Below, piece after piece: positions 1 to 10,100 of a DNA stretch of 64,000 nt. Made by a program: the position numbers and the translations under genes. This DNA comes from Endozoicomonas sp. NE40 (lineage in GTDB: Bacteria > Pseudomonadota > Gammaproteobacteria > Pseudomonadales > Endozoicomonadaceae), in contig NZ_JBEWTB010000002.1 in NCBI RefSeq assembly GCF_040549045.1, positions 372,001-436,000 on the forward strand, in the 5' to 3' direction. The notes below the pieces were generated by a model. It was not told where the DNA came from, made no database searches, and worked only from the letters and a program-made list of their open reading frames with translations. How positions within the stretch are numbered: position 1 is the stretch's first letter; every line of letters begins with the position of its first letter.

Positions 1-704
1 TCCATGAGTTCCAGACGCAGTTCTTCAACCCGGTTTTGTGGACCTCGTTCACGCAGTTCATGAATATCTACCGGGTCCATCAGGGACTCTTTGGCCATAA
101 CCATGGCTTTCTCGGCAGTACCACCAATACCGATACCCAGCATACCGGGAGGACACCAGCCCGCCCCCATGGTTGGAACCGTCTTCCTGATCCATTCAAC
201 AATATCGTCAGACGGATTCAGCATAGCCAGCTTGGACTTGTTCTCAGAGCCACCACCTTTGGCAGCTACCTGAACTTCCACTTTGTCGCCAGGCACCAGT
301 TCAGTATGAATAACGGCCGGAGTGTTGTCTTTGGTGTTCTTGCGGGCTCCGGCAGGGTCTTCCAGCACAGAGGCGCGCAGAACATTGTCCGGATGAGTGT
401 AAGCCCGGCGAACACCTTCGTTCACCAGATCATCCAGAGGCTTGTCGGTATCAAAACGAACGTTCATCCCCACTTTCAGGAAGATGGTCACAATACCGGT
501 ATCCTGACAGATCGGGCGCTTACCCATGGCACACATTCTGGAATTAATCAGAATCTGGGCCATGGCGTCTTTCGCCGCTTTAGAAGATTCCTTCTTCCAT
601 GCTTCATGCACGGCCTGAACAAAATCAATCGGATGATAATAGGAGATAAATTGCAGAGCATCAGCAACGCTCTCAATCAAATCTTCTTCGCGAATAACAG
701 TCAT
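1..704 (-). CDS. Class I fumarate hydratase, N-terminal part (cut by window edge)
   Basis: The 234 N-terminal residues of a class I (iron-sulfur) fumarase or tartrate-dehydratase-family enzyme, which hydrates fumarate to malate in the cytosolic TCA cycle. The protein starts MTVIREEDLIESVADALQ. It contains the cluster-binding segment RPICQDTGI near residue 62 and the glycine-rich GAGWCPPGMLGIGIGG segment near residue 175, each with a conserved cysteine. The ATG lies just downstream of a GGAG ribosome site. The C-terminal half lies outside the window, so I cannot separate a FumA/FumB-type gene from a paralogue. A possible FNR-like site lies about 200 bp upstream. Confidence 0.9.
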   Translation of the reverse strand, partial: MTVIREEDLIESVADALQFISYYHPIDFVQAVHEAWKKESSKAAKDAMAQILINSRMCAMGKRPICQDTGIVTIFLKVGMNVRFDTDKPLDDLVNEGVRRAYTHPDNVLRASVLEDPAGARKNTKDNTPAVIHTELVPGDKVEVQVAAKGGGSENKSKLAMLNPSDDIVEWIRKTVPTMGAGWCPPGMLGIGIGGTAEKAMVMAKESLMDPVDIHELRERGPQNRVEELRLELM

Positions 705-1008
705 TAAAGCTCCCCAGCTCCTATGATCGTCCTCTTGATGTTTCGGCAAAACATCAAGCAACTCTTAAGCAACAGTAATCTCTCCAAAAAAATTACGGCT
801 ATCACCTTTAAAAAGGCAAAAAACACCGCCCGTCGAATTAAAACCGACCAAACAATGTACTAACCGCTAATTTCGAGCGCATAATATCAACAACTTTCCG
901 GCCAAAACATTGATCAATAACAATATATTTTCGACCAACCCTTAATTTATCCGTAAAATACCCTAACTGTGTACAATTTTTATACGTACAGACCATATTT
1001 TAAACAAC
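705..1008. promoter_or_regulatory. Divergent AT-rich promoter region between fumarase and reductase genes
   Basis: A 304-bp region between divergent genes, without a credible open reading frame. It is strongly AT-rich between about 840 and 1000. A TTGAT-N4-AACAA motif at 910-923 differs from the FNR consensus half-site pair by one base. FNR or ArcA control is common for fumarase genes, so the site is plausible, but one mismatch in AT-rich DNA is weak evidence. Confidence 0.3.
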
Positions 1009-1980
1009 ATGCCTTTAATTACATTTGCAGGCCGTACCTATCAAGCCAGTTCACAGAGGCCATTACTGGAAACATTGCTGTCACACAGACTGACTGTCCC
1101 CCATTCATGCCGGTCAGGCTACTGCCACTCCTGCCTGATGAAGGTCGAAAAAGGAAAGGTTCCAGCCTGCAGCCAGCAATCACTGAACATCGACAAAGTC
1201 CAGCAGGGTTACTTTCTGGCCTGCCTGTGCAGGCCCGAACAGGATATGGAAATATCTCTGGCAAAAAGAGATACAGTTCCGGGCATTATCACTGGCAAAA
1301 CCAGGCTGACGTCCACGCTTATCGCCCTGGATATAGCACCCCGACATCCTGTTGACTATCAGCCGGGGCAACTGATTACGCTGTGGACAACAGATTCGCC
1401 ACCTTCAGCCAGTCAGCCCTCAGGCCGTTCAAACAACAGCAATGAACTGGCCCGCCCCTGTTATCTTGCCTCGCTGGCTGAACAGGACAAACCGTTAACC
1501 GTCCATATCCAGCGCAGAGCGAATGATCAGTTCAGCCAGTGGGCTCATGATTGTACACAAATCGGTCAAAAAATCAGTATCAGTGATGTACGAGGGACAA
1601 AAATTTATCAAAATTTGTCATCAAACAACCTGATTGTTGTACAGGACGGCTGCCTCGCTCCCATTCTGCCCCTGTTGCGCAAACTCTACGCCTCCTCTGC
1701 AACCACCAGAAAGTCTGTACAACTGATCCTTCAGGTTGACCATAAAGACAACCTTTATGGTATGACACTGATTAACAGACTTGCGCAGCAACAGCCTGAC
1801 TTTACTGTCCAGGTTTGTTGTGGTTTACAGGGAAAGAAACAACTTGAGACAATACTGGGGAAATCCGGGTCATCCTCAGAATTACCCGACAGCCGCTTGA
1901 TAATTTCCGGCTATCAGGATTTCATAAAACAATACACACAACAGGTTCAGATGGACATTCTGCTTCTGCCTTATTCCTGA
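1009..1980 (+). CDS. 2Fe-2S ferredoxin/FNR-type oxidoreductase
   Basis: A 323-residue electron-transfer flavoprotein. Residues 1-85 form a plant-type 2Fe-2S ferredoxin domain: cysteines in CRSGYCHSC near residues 34-42, with the fourth in FLACLC near residue 73. The rest looks like a ferredoxin-NADP reductase fold, with an FAD-type segment near YQPGQLITL (residue 119) and a degenerate NAD-binding half. This architecture matches the reductase subunits of multicomponent oxygenases and the CDP-6-deoxyhexose reductase family. No partner oxygenase is adjacent, so the acceptor is unknown. No clear Shine-Dalgarno precedes the ATG. bolA follows 33 bp downstream on the same strand, and BolA proteins act in Fe-S metabolism. 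Confidence 0.8.
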   Translation: MPLITFAGRTYQASSQRPLLETLLSHRLTVPHSCRSGYCHSCLMKVEKGKVPACSQQSLNIDKVQQGYFLACLCRPEQDMEISLAKRDTVPGIITGKTRLTSTLIALDIAPRHPVDYQPGQLITLWTTDSPPSASQPSGRSNNSNELARPCYLASLAEQDKPLTVHIQRRANDQFSQWAHDCTQIGQKISISDVRGTKIYQNLSSNNLIVVQDGCLAPILPLLRKLYASSATTRKSVQLILQVDHKDNLYGMTLINRLAQQQPDFTVQVCCGLQGKKQLETILGKSGSSSELPDSRLIISGYQDFIKQYTQQVQMDILLLPYS

Positions 1981-2013
1981 TAACCTGTTTTTACCCCGCA
2001 TAGGAAATGAAGT

Positions 2014-2328
2014 ATGAGCATGCTCGAACACATTCAAGACAAGCTATCCTCGTCTTTGTCGCTGGAACATATTGAAGTCATTAACGAGAGTCATCTGCAC
2101 AACACGCCACCAGGTTCGGAGTCCCATTTTAAAGCCATTCTGGTCAGCAGTGAGTTCTGTCAGAAAATGCCGGTCAAACGACACCAGATGGTTTACTGCC
2201 TGCTAACCGACGAAATGCAGAACAGTATTCACGCCCTGGCTTTGCACACTTACACACCGGAAGAATGGGCGTCACGCCAGCAGCAGGCACCTGATACACC
2301 GGACTGTCGCGGAGGCAGCAAGCACTAA
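2014..2328 (+). CDS. bolA: BolA family protein
   Basis: A 104-residue BolA-fold protein. It has the typical N-terminal helix, the segment ESHFKAILVSSEF and the loop around KRHQMVYCLL, with a conserved histidine that in the family contributes to cluster binding with monothiol glutaredoxins. The C-terminal LALHTYTPEEW is characteristic of BolA proper rather than IbaG. The start follows an AGGAAAT ribosome site. Known family roles are Fe-S cluster trafficking with Grx4 and morphology control under stress. It lies between a 2Fe-2S reductase gene and a small SRAP-like gene on the same strand. Confidence 0.9.
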   Translation: MSMLEHIQDKLSSSLSLEHIEVINESHLHNTPPGSESHFKAILVSSEFCQKMPVKRHQMVYCLLTDEMQNSIHALALHTYTPEEWASRQQQAPDTPDCRGGSKH

Positions 2329-2358
2329 AATGGGTCACTGAGAGAAAGGGGCTTTGAA

Positions 2359-2817
2359 ATGTGCGGTGGCGTGCAGTTTGATTACGAAGGTCAGACGATA
2401 AAAACCTTCTTTCCCAATCCAAAGGCAAGGTTACCCGTTCTGACCCGACAGGGACAAAGCGTGCTGGTTCCCTGGGGCAGACGTGAAGACCAGTCCGGTC
2501 GTTCACCTCAGGGTGGCTGGGCCAGGCTGGAGTCCATTCAGCAGGGAGCCTGGAACCGGTTCAGTCCCCGCCCGGTAAAAATCGTAGTTGATGCCTTTAT
2601 GGAAAAAGACATCAAAGGCAAAAGCCACTGGTTTATGCTGGAACCAGACCAGTTCATTCAGGGGCTGATTGCAACAGACGGTCCTTTTACCCGCCTGTAT
2701 GTGGTGACAGAAGAAAACGAACAGAGTTGCCATGAAAAACGTCGCTGGCCCCGGTTGATTAAAACCAGCAACGGCGAGCTGAAGGGGAAAGCCAGAAATC
2801 CTCAGTCTTTATTCTGA
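2359..2817 (+). CDS. Short SRAP/YedK-like protein
   Basis: A 152-residue protein starting MCGG. Cys2 after the initiator methionine is the catalytic residue of SRAP (HMCES/YedK) proteins, which crosslink to abasic sites in single-stranded DNA. Further support is the VPWGRR segment, the ARLESI segment (NARAE-like position) and a C-terminal GLIAT core. It is much shorter than the roughly 220 residues of YedK and lacks a clear C-terminal HPxxV-like motif, so it may be a compact or divergent member. Its 3' end overlaps the convergent cysH-like gene by 16 bp. Confidence 0.5.
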   Translation: MCGGVQFDYEGQTIKTFFPNPKARLPVLTRQGQSVLVPWGRREDQSGRSPQGGWARLESIQQGAWNRFSPRPVKIVVDAFMEKDIKGKSHWFMLEPDQFIQGLIATDGPFTRLYVVTEENEQSCHEKRRWPRLIKTSNGELKGKARNPQSLF

Positions 2818-3437
2818 CGACCGACCGACGTATGCAAACCACACTCCCTGTGTCCCAGTATTTTGGTTGGGTCGTAATAGTCTTCTTCAATGGGCAGGTC
2901 GTGCTCAACCAGATATTCCTCAACATCCAGTTCTGTCCAGTTCAATAATGGGGCAATCCTCAGGTAACCGTCCTTTGTTTCTGACGCCACCTCCAGCCCC
3001 TGCCGAAACGCCGTCTGATCTTTACGAATGGCTGTCAGCCAGACATCCGGGGCTTCAGACGCCATGGCTCTGGCAAAAGGCTCCAGTTTAACCTGACGGG
3101 TAAATTCATCGTGTTCGGGGGTATCGACTTCCGGAACCCCTCCCATCACAGCACTGCGATAAGCGCGACTGTATTCAGGGTGATAGATGCGGATATTCAA
3201 ACCCAGTCGATCAATCAGCTGTCTGGCAAAACGATAGGTTGCCTCTGTACCATAACCCGAATCAATCCATACCACCGGTATATCAGGTCTTACCTGTGTC
3301 ACCATGTGCAGGATAGCGGCTTCATGTGGACCAAAGTTGGTGGTCAGCACGGGCGCTTTGGCATCAGCCAGTGCTGAGGCAATGATGTCCTGAGGCGATA
3401 GCGCAGTCAGGTCTCTGTTGATCGCATCCAGATTCAT
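2802..3437 (-). CDS. cysH: Phosphoadenosine phosphosulfate reductase family protein (CysH-like)
   Basis: A 211-residue adenine nucleotide alpha-hydrolase-like protein. It matches PAPS reductase over the N-terminal nucleotide fold (TTNFGPHEAAILHMVTQVRPDIPVVWIDSGYGTEATY region) and ends in ECGLHTSVG, which carries the single catalytic cysteine of thioredoxin-dependent PAPS reductases. The paired cysteines of the APS-reductase 4Fe-4S type are absent. The family reduces PAPS to sulfite in assimilatory sulfate reduction. It is slightly shorter than E. coli CysH (244). It is convergent with the SRAP-like gene and monocistronic here. Confidence 0.85.
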   Translation of the reverse strand: MNLDAINRDLTALSPQDIIASALADAKAPVLTTNFGPHEAAILHMVTQVRPDIPVVWIDSGYGTEATYRFARQLIDRLGLNIRIYHPEYSRAYRSAVMGGVPEVDTPEHDEFTRQVKLEPFARAMASEAPDVWLTAIRKDQTAFRQGLEVASETKDGYLRIAPLLNWTELDVEEYLVEHDLPIEEDYYDPTKILGHRECGLHTSVGRQNKD

Positions 3438-3618
3438 TCTTATTCCTGTTCTGATTTAATCAATGCTTAATAAGTAATGAGCAGACTATAGGAAAAGTCA
3501 TCTGGACAGAATCGTCTAAGGGAGGGTGGCAAGATTGATTTTGACCATGCTTATAACCGGCAGGCAGCTACGCAGAGGGGTAACCATAGGGGAACTGCAT
3601 TGCAGTCCCCCTATGATT
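3438..3618. other. Intergenic region between cysH-like and tpsB, with hairpin
   Basis: A 181-bp spacer. It contains an almost perfect inverted repeat at 3585-3615 (15-bp arms with one mismatch and a one-base loop) directly after the tpsB stop. It may act as a processing or weak termination structure for the tpsA-tpsB transcript, although no T-run follows on the minus strand. No coding potential seen. Confidence 0.5.
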
Positions 3619-5352
3619 TCAGTAGCTCAGCTCAATGGCAGCATGAAGCTGTTCCCCACGACCAACACCCGGACTGACTTCCAGCAACTGCCAGCCGTAA
3701 TCAAGGCGCACAGTCAGGTAACGGTCAAGACTGTACCTTAACCCAAGCCCTGCCGAAGCCAGATTGGTAGCCCGTTCGCCTGCGAGCCGGTTGTTGTTAC
3801 CAAGGGTGGCGTAGTCGTAAAAGGCTAGTAGCTGCACCTGATCCTGAAGGCCTGACTGCTCCGCCAGCAGAGACCGGGCGGGACTGCGCAGTTCATTGCG
3901 TAGAATTAACCCCTGATCACCCAGAACAGCAAACTGGTCGTAGCCACGTACCGTTGAATAACCACCTGCCGCCATCTGTTCAGTAGGTAACAGGCTGTCT
4001 CCGGTTCCCTGAACATTCAGCTCGGCCTGCCAGACCAAATCCATAGGCAATGGAGTCTGCCTCTTGAGGCTCAGGCGGGCATACTGATAATCGGCAGAGG
4101 CGTTTGCCCGTGCCTGCTGGTAGTCATGGTCATCATTGTACCGGGTCATGCCACCGGGACTGACCACAGCCCTGAGATTAATCTCGGTCAACCCATAAGG
4201 ATCGAGAATACCCAGCAGATAACCGATTTCGAACTGGGAAACATCCGTATCGGATGAAAAGACATTAACGCCACCAAATTCCAGGTCGCTGTTACCCCGT
4301 TTGAAGACATAGCCCAGCTTTAACTCATGACGTCGAAGCCGGTCACTACCTGACAGAGGAATGGTGTAGTTGCCTCCCAGTCTCCAGCTTCTTCCCTGCT
4401 GGTTAAAGCTGTTAAGCCCTTCGGGCTTCGATTCAGCGTAAGCGCCAGAGAAATCCACTATATGCCGCCAGGAAAGCGGTGCCTGATAGTCAAAAGCGTG
4501 TGCCTGCAGATACTTGCTATGAAAAGCCCTGGTGTACTGGTAGCTGAACAGGTGGTCTCGCTGCCAGAGGTTGCCCAGATTAAAACCGGCGATCCAGCGA
4601 TCGAGATCAGTTGTGGGTGTACCGCTGTTCTCATAACGGGTATAGAATCGTCGGGGAGGCCGGTCTTCCACGTTAAGAATAATGTCGGTTTGACCAAACT
4701 CTGCCCCCGCTGCCAACAGGGCGCTGACTTCCCTGAACGGGTCACGGTTGAGCCAGCCAAGGTTATCATTCAGGACTTTAGACGACAGCAATTCACCAGA
4801 ACTCAGCCCCAGTGATCTGACCAACCTCCCCGGATCATTATATTTAGCACCTTCAACCCTGATGTCACCCAGCCGGCCAGTGACTACCACATACTGTACC
4901 ACCCCGGAGGTAATATCCTGCCCCGGCGGGGCAATCACCTGAATCACCGGTAAATCATGCTGACTGAACCAGTTTTCCATCAGACGACGAATATCGTTCA
5001 GCCCGGCAAAGGTCAGTGGCTGACCAAGGTAGGGCTTAAGTTCTGCAAGAAGAGCCTGCTGGTCACCGGGAATATCAACCCGGTCCATCACCACACCGAC
5101 CTCCCCCTGCCAACCATCAGTCAGCAGAGTATCGGGGGAGCCGTGAAACACCAGCCCCTTTAATGCATTGAGTACAACCTTGTCACTGCCTGTGGCTGTG
5201 TCTGGTTCCGGCAATACCTCCAGAAGCCTTTCAGGCATGGTAGATTCCGGAAGGCTTGGCTCATACAGCTCTTCACTGCGAGCTGTATTCGATGCCAGCA
5301 TCGACAGGCACGATGTTGCGAACAATGTTGCAAGCAATGTTTTATTCATCAT
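3619..5352 (-). CDS. Two-partner secretion outer-membrane transporter (TpsB, ShlB/FhaC family)
   Basis: A 577-residue TpsB translocator. A signal peptide (MMNKTLLATLFATSCLSMLA) is followed by a POTRA-containing periplasmic part (about residues 50-170, including LNDIRRLMENWFSQHDLP). A long C-terminal beta-barrel of the haemolysin activator type follows, ending in aromatic-rich strands. It exports the adjacent TpsA exoprotein across the outer membrane. The chosen start is the tandem ATG at 5350-5352/5347-5349, giving a clean signal peptide. It lies inside the last codons of tpsA, with an 11-bp overlap that suggests translational coupling. An upstream in-frame extension exists but is only an alternative-frame reading of the tpsA acidic tail. 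Confidence 0.9.
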   Translation of the reverse strand: MMNKTLLATLFATSCLSMLASNTARSEELYEPSLPESTMPERLLEVLPEPDTATGSDKVVLNALKGLVFHGSPDTLLTDGWQGEVGVVMDRVDIPGDQQALLAELKPYLGQPLTFAGLNDIRRLMENWFSQHDLPVIQVIAPPGQDITSGVVQYVVVTGRLGDIRVEGAKYNDPGRLVRSLGLSSGELLSSKVLNDNLGWLNRDPFREVSALLAAGAEFGQTDIILNVEDRPPRRFYTRYENSGTPTTDLDRWIAGFNLGNLWQRDHLFSYQYTRAFHSKYLQAHAFDYQAPLSWRHIVDFSGAYAESKPEGLNSFNQQGRSWRLGGNYTIPLSGSDRLRRHELKLGYVFKRGNSDLEFGGVNVFSSDTDVSQFEIGYLLGILDPYGLTEINLRAVVSPGGMTRYNDDHDYQQARANASADYQYARLSLKRQTPLPMDLVWQAELNVQGTGDSLLPTEQMAAGGYSTVRGYDQFAVLGDQGLILRNELRSPARSLLAEQSGLQDQVQLLAFYDYATLGNNNRLAGERATNLASAGLGLRYSLDRYLTVRLDYGWQLLEVSPGVGRGEQLHAAIELSY

Positions 5353-5411
5353 TGCCACCTTCGCTGTCTTCTTCTTTTTCTTCTTCATCTTCGTCGTCGT
5401 CTTCGTCATCC

Positions 5412-5573
5412 GACTCACTGGAGTCATCCGATTCGCTGGAGTCATCTGATTCACTGGAGTCATCTGATTCACTGGAGTCATCTGATTCACTGGAGTCATC
5501 TGATCCACTGGAGTCATCTGATTCGCTGGAGCCATCCGATTCACTGGAGCTTTCTGATTCGCTGGAGCTTTCT
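5412..5573. repeat. Nine 18-bp tandem repeats encoding Ser-Asp tail of TpsA
   Basis: Nine head-to-tail 18-bp units (consensus gattcactggagtcatct on the plus strand). On the minus strand they encode a repeated six-residue SDDSSE block at the end of TpsA. Units 3-5 are identical and the outer ones diverge. The unit is a multiple of three, so copy-number slippage would change tail length without breaking frame. The same DNA also has long open readings in other frames (NQMTPV or SLESSD repeats), which are artefacts. Confidence 0.9.
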
Positions 5574-7805
5574 GATGAATCTGAGTCACCGGAATCACCT
5601 GCATCGGCACTGTCACTACCCTGGGATTCTTCCTGAGTGCTGTCCTGAGCACTGCTGCCCTGATCAGTAGTTTCAGATGACTCACTGCTTTCAGCCATCT
5701 CTCCGGGAGCTTCCTCGGTATTTTCCATTTCAAATTCAGTGGGTGACTCACCGCTGCCAGCGGTTTCTTCCGGAGCTACTTCAGTATTTTCAGCTTCGAA
5801 CTCAACAGGCGAGCCTGTACTCAAATCTGAAGAAACCGAGACCCCACCTCCGCCTGCGGCAGCACCGCTGGTTCCTGAAAACTCCTGAGAAATCGTATTA
5901 TTGAGGAGCTGTCCACTATTGTTGTCCTGAGGCTCTTCAGGTTGCTCAGACTGATAGATAAATCCACTGCCATTTCCCGAAAGAACAGGATTTTGCGGAT
6001 CAAAAACAGTGCTATAAGCCAAAATTTCATCGGTGATGGTATTGTTACGATTTACAACCGGATTCGTGGAATACACCATCCAGCGACCATTACTGTTCAG
6101 GGGAGCGCCGCTGCCCGAGTCGTTATGGAAGTTCGTACCAGCCAGAACAAGATCACCAGTACCCGCATTATTCACACCTGCGCCACTACCGAGAATGACA
6201 TCACCATTTTCACTGCGCAGCAGCAATGTATTGTTACTGGTGTAATTGAGCGCACTTCCAAGCTGCAGGTCACTGCCGGTCAGGTTAATGCTGACATTAC
6301 CTCCATTCATGGCGGCTGCCAGCATGGCACTGATACTTTCATCGAATACGCTGGTATTGTTGTTTACGTTCCAGCCTGTTGCGGTAATGCTGACATTGCT
6401 GTTGGAAACCGGGTTGCCGGCCTCTTCAGCTGATACGCCGCTGGAAGAATGCCCAATCGCTGCAGTGGTGGCGTGACTTTCAGTGTTACTGGGATCAGTG
6501 GTTACATGGAAGCCATTGCGGGTTAAGATTTCACCCCTTGAGTTAATGATAATATTGCCCTGACGCAGGCCATAGGCTTTATCGTCATCGTGTTCAAACT
6601 CTTTTGCGGGGTCTTTAAAGCGGTTGACACTGTCGTGAACAGCGCCATGGCCAATCTGGGCGTAACTGTTATTACCATTCCCCCCGACAATAGAGACATT
6701 ACCAACATCGTTCAGGCTGATATTGCCGGAGAAATTACCGGAAAGCTCAGAACCGCCATGTCCAAGCTGGGCATAAGCGAAGCGACCACCGCCTCCAGTA
6801 AACTCAAGGTTCCCCGATTCTTCAATGGTGATATCGCCGGAAAGCACACTGTCAGGACGGGCGTAACTGCTATTACTACCAACAGGGGGCGCACTTCTTC
6901 CGCCATGGCCTAGCTGGGCATAGGCATCATCACCGCTTTCCCCGGCAGTGAACCGGATATCTCCTGCTTTCGTAATCGTAATATCGCCGGACTGATTGCC
7001 GTTGGCGTCTTCCCCACCGTGTCCAAGCTGGGCATAAGCATTTCTTTCCGTTCCGCCACTGAACGTAATGTCATCTGCCTTTGTAATGGTGATATTGCCA
7101 GCATGGGTACCATTGGCGTTTTCACCGCCATGCCCAAGTTGAGCGTAGGAAGTAAAACCGGTTCCACCGGTAAAGGCTATTGAACCTACATCCACGAGGT
7201 GGATATCACCGGAACTGTTAAAGTTGTTGGTATCACTGTTGCCTCGCTCATTCCCCACATGCCCGAGCTGGGCAAAAGCACCGTGCTTGGAAGCTCCGCC
7301 GGTAAAGTTAATGTCCCCTGCTTTTTCGATAGTGATATTACCGTTAAAATCGCCACTGGCATTCTCACCACCGTGTCCAAGCAGGGCGTAAGAACCATAA
7401 GTGCCGCCTTCAGGAGTGCCGTCTCCACTGCTGCTTACGAAGTTCAGATCCCCAAGCGCCCTCAGGGTGATGTCTGCACCGATTACCGTTGCCTCTCTGT
7501 CATTCTCCCAGCGTCCGGCATCTTTCCCTACATGGCCAATCTGGACATAACTGCCTGCCTCAGATCCGGCGGTGGCATCAAGGCCTCCTTTGAGGGAAAC
7601 ATCAATATCACCGGATACGGTGTAATCAGCCCCCTGGTCACTGACTTTGTAACCCAGCTGGGCATAGGCATCAGTATTGGTATCACTTCCCTTCAGCGTC
7701 AGGTCATTGCCATACACCCGTGTAGCACCACTGCGGGAGCCAACACTGATGCCTGCTGTCTGATTGCCGTCGCCTATAAAGACAGAACCGCTGTTGGCTC
7801 CATTT

Positions 7806-10100
7806 GAGTTACCGAAAAGAGTGGTACTTTCAAGGTTTGAATTATCAAAGGTTTCCGCATCAAATGCTGTAGCAGCATCCCAACCCGCAACAACATTAAT
7901 ATTGCCGCCAGTTTCATTGCTGTTTTGTAAGGAGGCATCAAAGTGGATATCGTTCCGAACCAGCAATGTCAGGTCATTGCTGCTGTCGTAGTTAAGCGCA
8001 CTCGTGTTGCCCAACCGCAAGCTGGTGTCGGTCAGACTAATCCCGACATTTCCTCCAGCCATAGCGGCTGCCAGCATGGCGCTGATATCTTCACCAAATA
8101 CACTGGTACCGTTGTCTACGTTCCAGCCTGTTGCGGTAATGGTGACATTGCTGTCAGAAACCGGATTGCCGACCTCTTCAGCTGATACGCCACTGGAATA
8201 ATGCCCGATAACCGCTGCCGTATCGTGATCAATGGCATCGTCTACGTCATCATAGATACCGCTTAGAGTGGTAATTTCACCCCTAGAGTTGATGGTGATA
8301 TTGCCCTGCCGTGTGCCATAAGCTTTGTCGTCGAACTCATGATTATAATTACTCTGACCTGAACCATGACCAATCTGGGCATAAGTATTATTGCCACTGC
8401 CTCCGGTAAGGGAAACACTGCCAACGTCGTTCAAAGAGATATCGCCAGAGAAACCACCGGACAGTTCTGCCCCACCGTGACCAAGCTGGGCGTAGTTGAA
8501 ACGACCCTCTCCCCCTGTAAACCCTATATTTCCGGCCTGACCAATTGTGATACTGCCGGAAAGGTCACTGACATTACGTCCCACGGGACCACTTCTGCCA
8601 CCATGCCCCAGCTGGGCATAAGCATCTTCACCGGCACTTCCTCCGGTAAACTGAATATCGCCAGCTTCATTGATGGTGATATTCCCGAACTGTGTGCCGT
8701 TGGCATCTTCTCCGCCATGTCCGAGCTGGGCGTAGGCATTGGCATTACTGCCTGCGGTAAACGTGAGGTTCCCAGCCGTACCTATTGTGATATCGCCCGA
8801 ATGGGTGCCGATAGCGTTTTCGCCACCGTGTCCAAGCTGGGCGTAGGAGGTGATTCCTGTTCCCCCCTGGAAGGTGATTGAACCTACCTCCACAAGATCA
8901 ATATTGCCAGAACCGTTAAAGTTAATCCGCTCATTTCCTACATGACCAAGCTGGGCAAAAGCACCATGCTTTGAAGCTCCGCCGGTAAAGTTAATGTCCC
9001 CTGCTTGTTCAACGGTGATATTACCGTTGAAATCGCCACTGGCATTCTCACCACCATGACCAAGTAAAGCGTAAGAACCGTAGGTACCTCCCCCATCAGT
9101 ACCATCGCCACTGCTGCTCTGGAAATTCAGACTGCCAAGCGCCCTCAGGGTGATGTCTGCGCCATTTACCTTAGCTTCTATGGCGCTGTCCCAACCGCCA
9201 ACATCTTTCCCGACATGACCAACCTGGACATAACTGCCTGCTTCGGAACCTGCGGTAGCATCAAGGTTTCCTTTGAGGGAAACATCAATATCACCGGATA
9301 CGATGTAATCAGCCCCCTGGTCACTGACCTTGTAACCCAGCTGAGCATTAGCATCAGTATTGGTATCACTTCCCTTCAGCGTCAGGTTATTGCCATACAC
9401 CCTTGTTGTTCCACTGCGGGAACCGACATTGATGCCAGCAGTCTGGTTACCGTCGCCTATAAAGACAGAACCGCTGCTGTCTCCATTGGAGTTACCGAAA
9501 AGAGTGGTACTTTCAAGGTTTGAATTATCAAAGGTTTCCGCATCAAATGCTGTAGCAGCATCCCAACCCGCAACAACATTAATATTGCCGCCAGTTTCAT
9601 TGCTGTTTTGTAAGGAGGCATCAAAGTGGATATCGTTCCGAACCAGCAATGTCAGGTCATTGCTGCTGTCGTAGTTAAGCGCACTCGTGTTGCCCAACCG
9701 CAAGCTGGTGTCGGTCAGACTAATCCCGACATTTCCTCCAGCCATAGCGGCTGCCAGCATGGCGCTGATATCTTCACCAAATACACTGGTACCGTTGTCT
9801 ACGTTCCAGCCTGTTGCGGTAATGGTGACATTGCTGTCAGAAACCGGATTGCCGACCTCTTCAGCTGATACGCCACTGGAATAATGCCCGATAACCGCTG
9901 CCGTATCGTGATCAATGGCATCGTCTACGTCATCATAGATACCGCTTAGAGTGGTAATTTCACCCCTAGAGTTGATGGTGATATTGCCCTGCCGTGTGCC
10001 ATAAGCTTTGTCGTCGAACTCATGATTATAATTACTCTGACCTGAACCATGACCAATCTGGGCATAAGTATTATTGCCACTGCCTCCGGTAAGGGAAACA
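7806..10100. repeat. 1,683-bp-period internal duplication in tpsA
   Basis: The stretch 7806-8417 recurs at 9489-10100, 1,683 bp downstream, and by direct comparison the 612-bp copies are identical. Flanking sequence at the same period is clearly related but diverged. The period equals 561 codons, so a whole block of beta-helix repeats was duplicated in frame. Perfect identity inside diverged flanks points to recent gene conversion or recombination. Confidence 0.9.

Noticed and set aside
36..707. 223-codon plus-strand frame over the fumarase gene
   Set aside because: The minus strand encodes clear class I fumarase motifs; the plus-strand frame is a shadow.
5353..5751. In-frame N-terminal extension of tpsB and plus-strand frames with NQMTPV or SLESSD repeats
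   Set aside because: They are other-frame readings of the 18-bp repeats encoding the acidic TpsA tail. The tpsB signal peptide begins at the double ATG at 5352.
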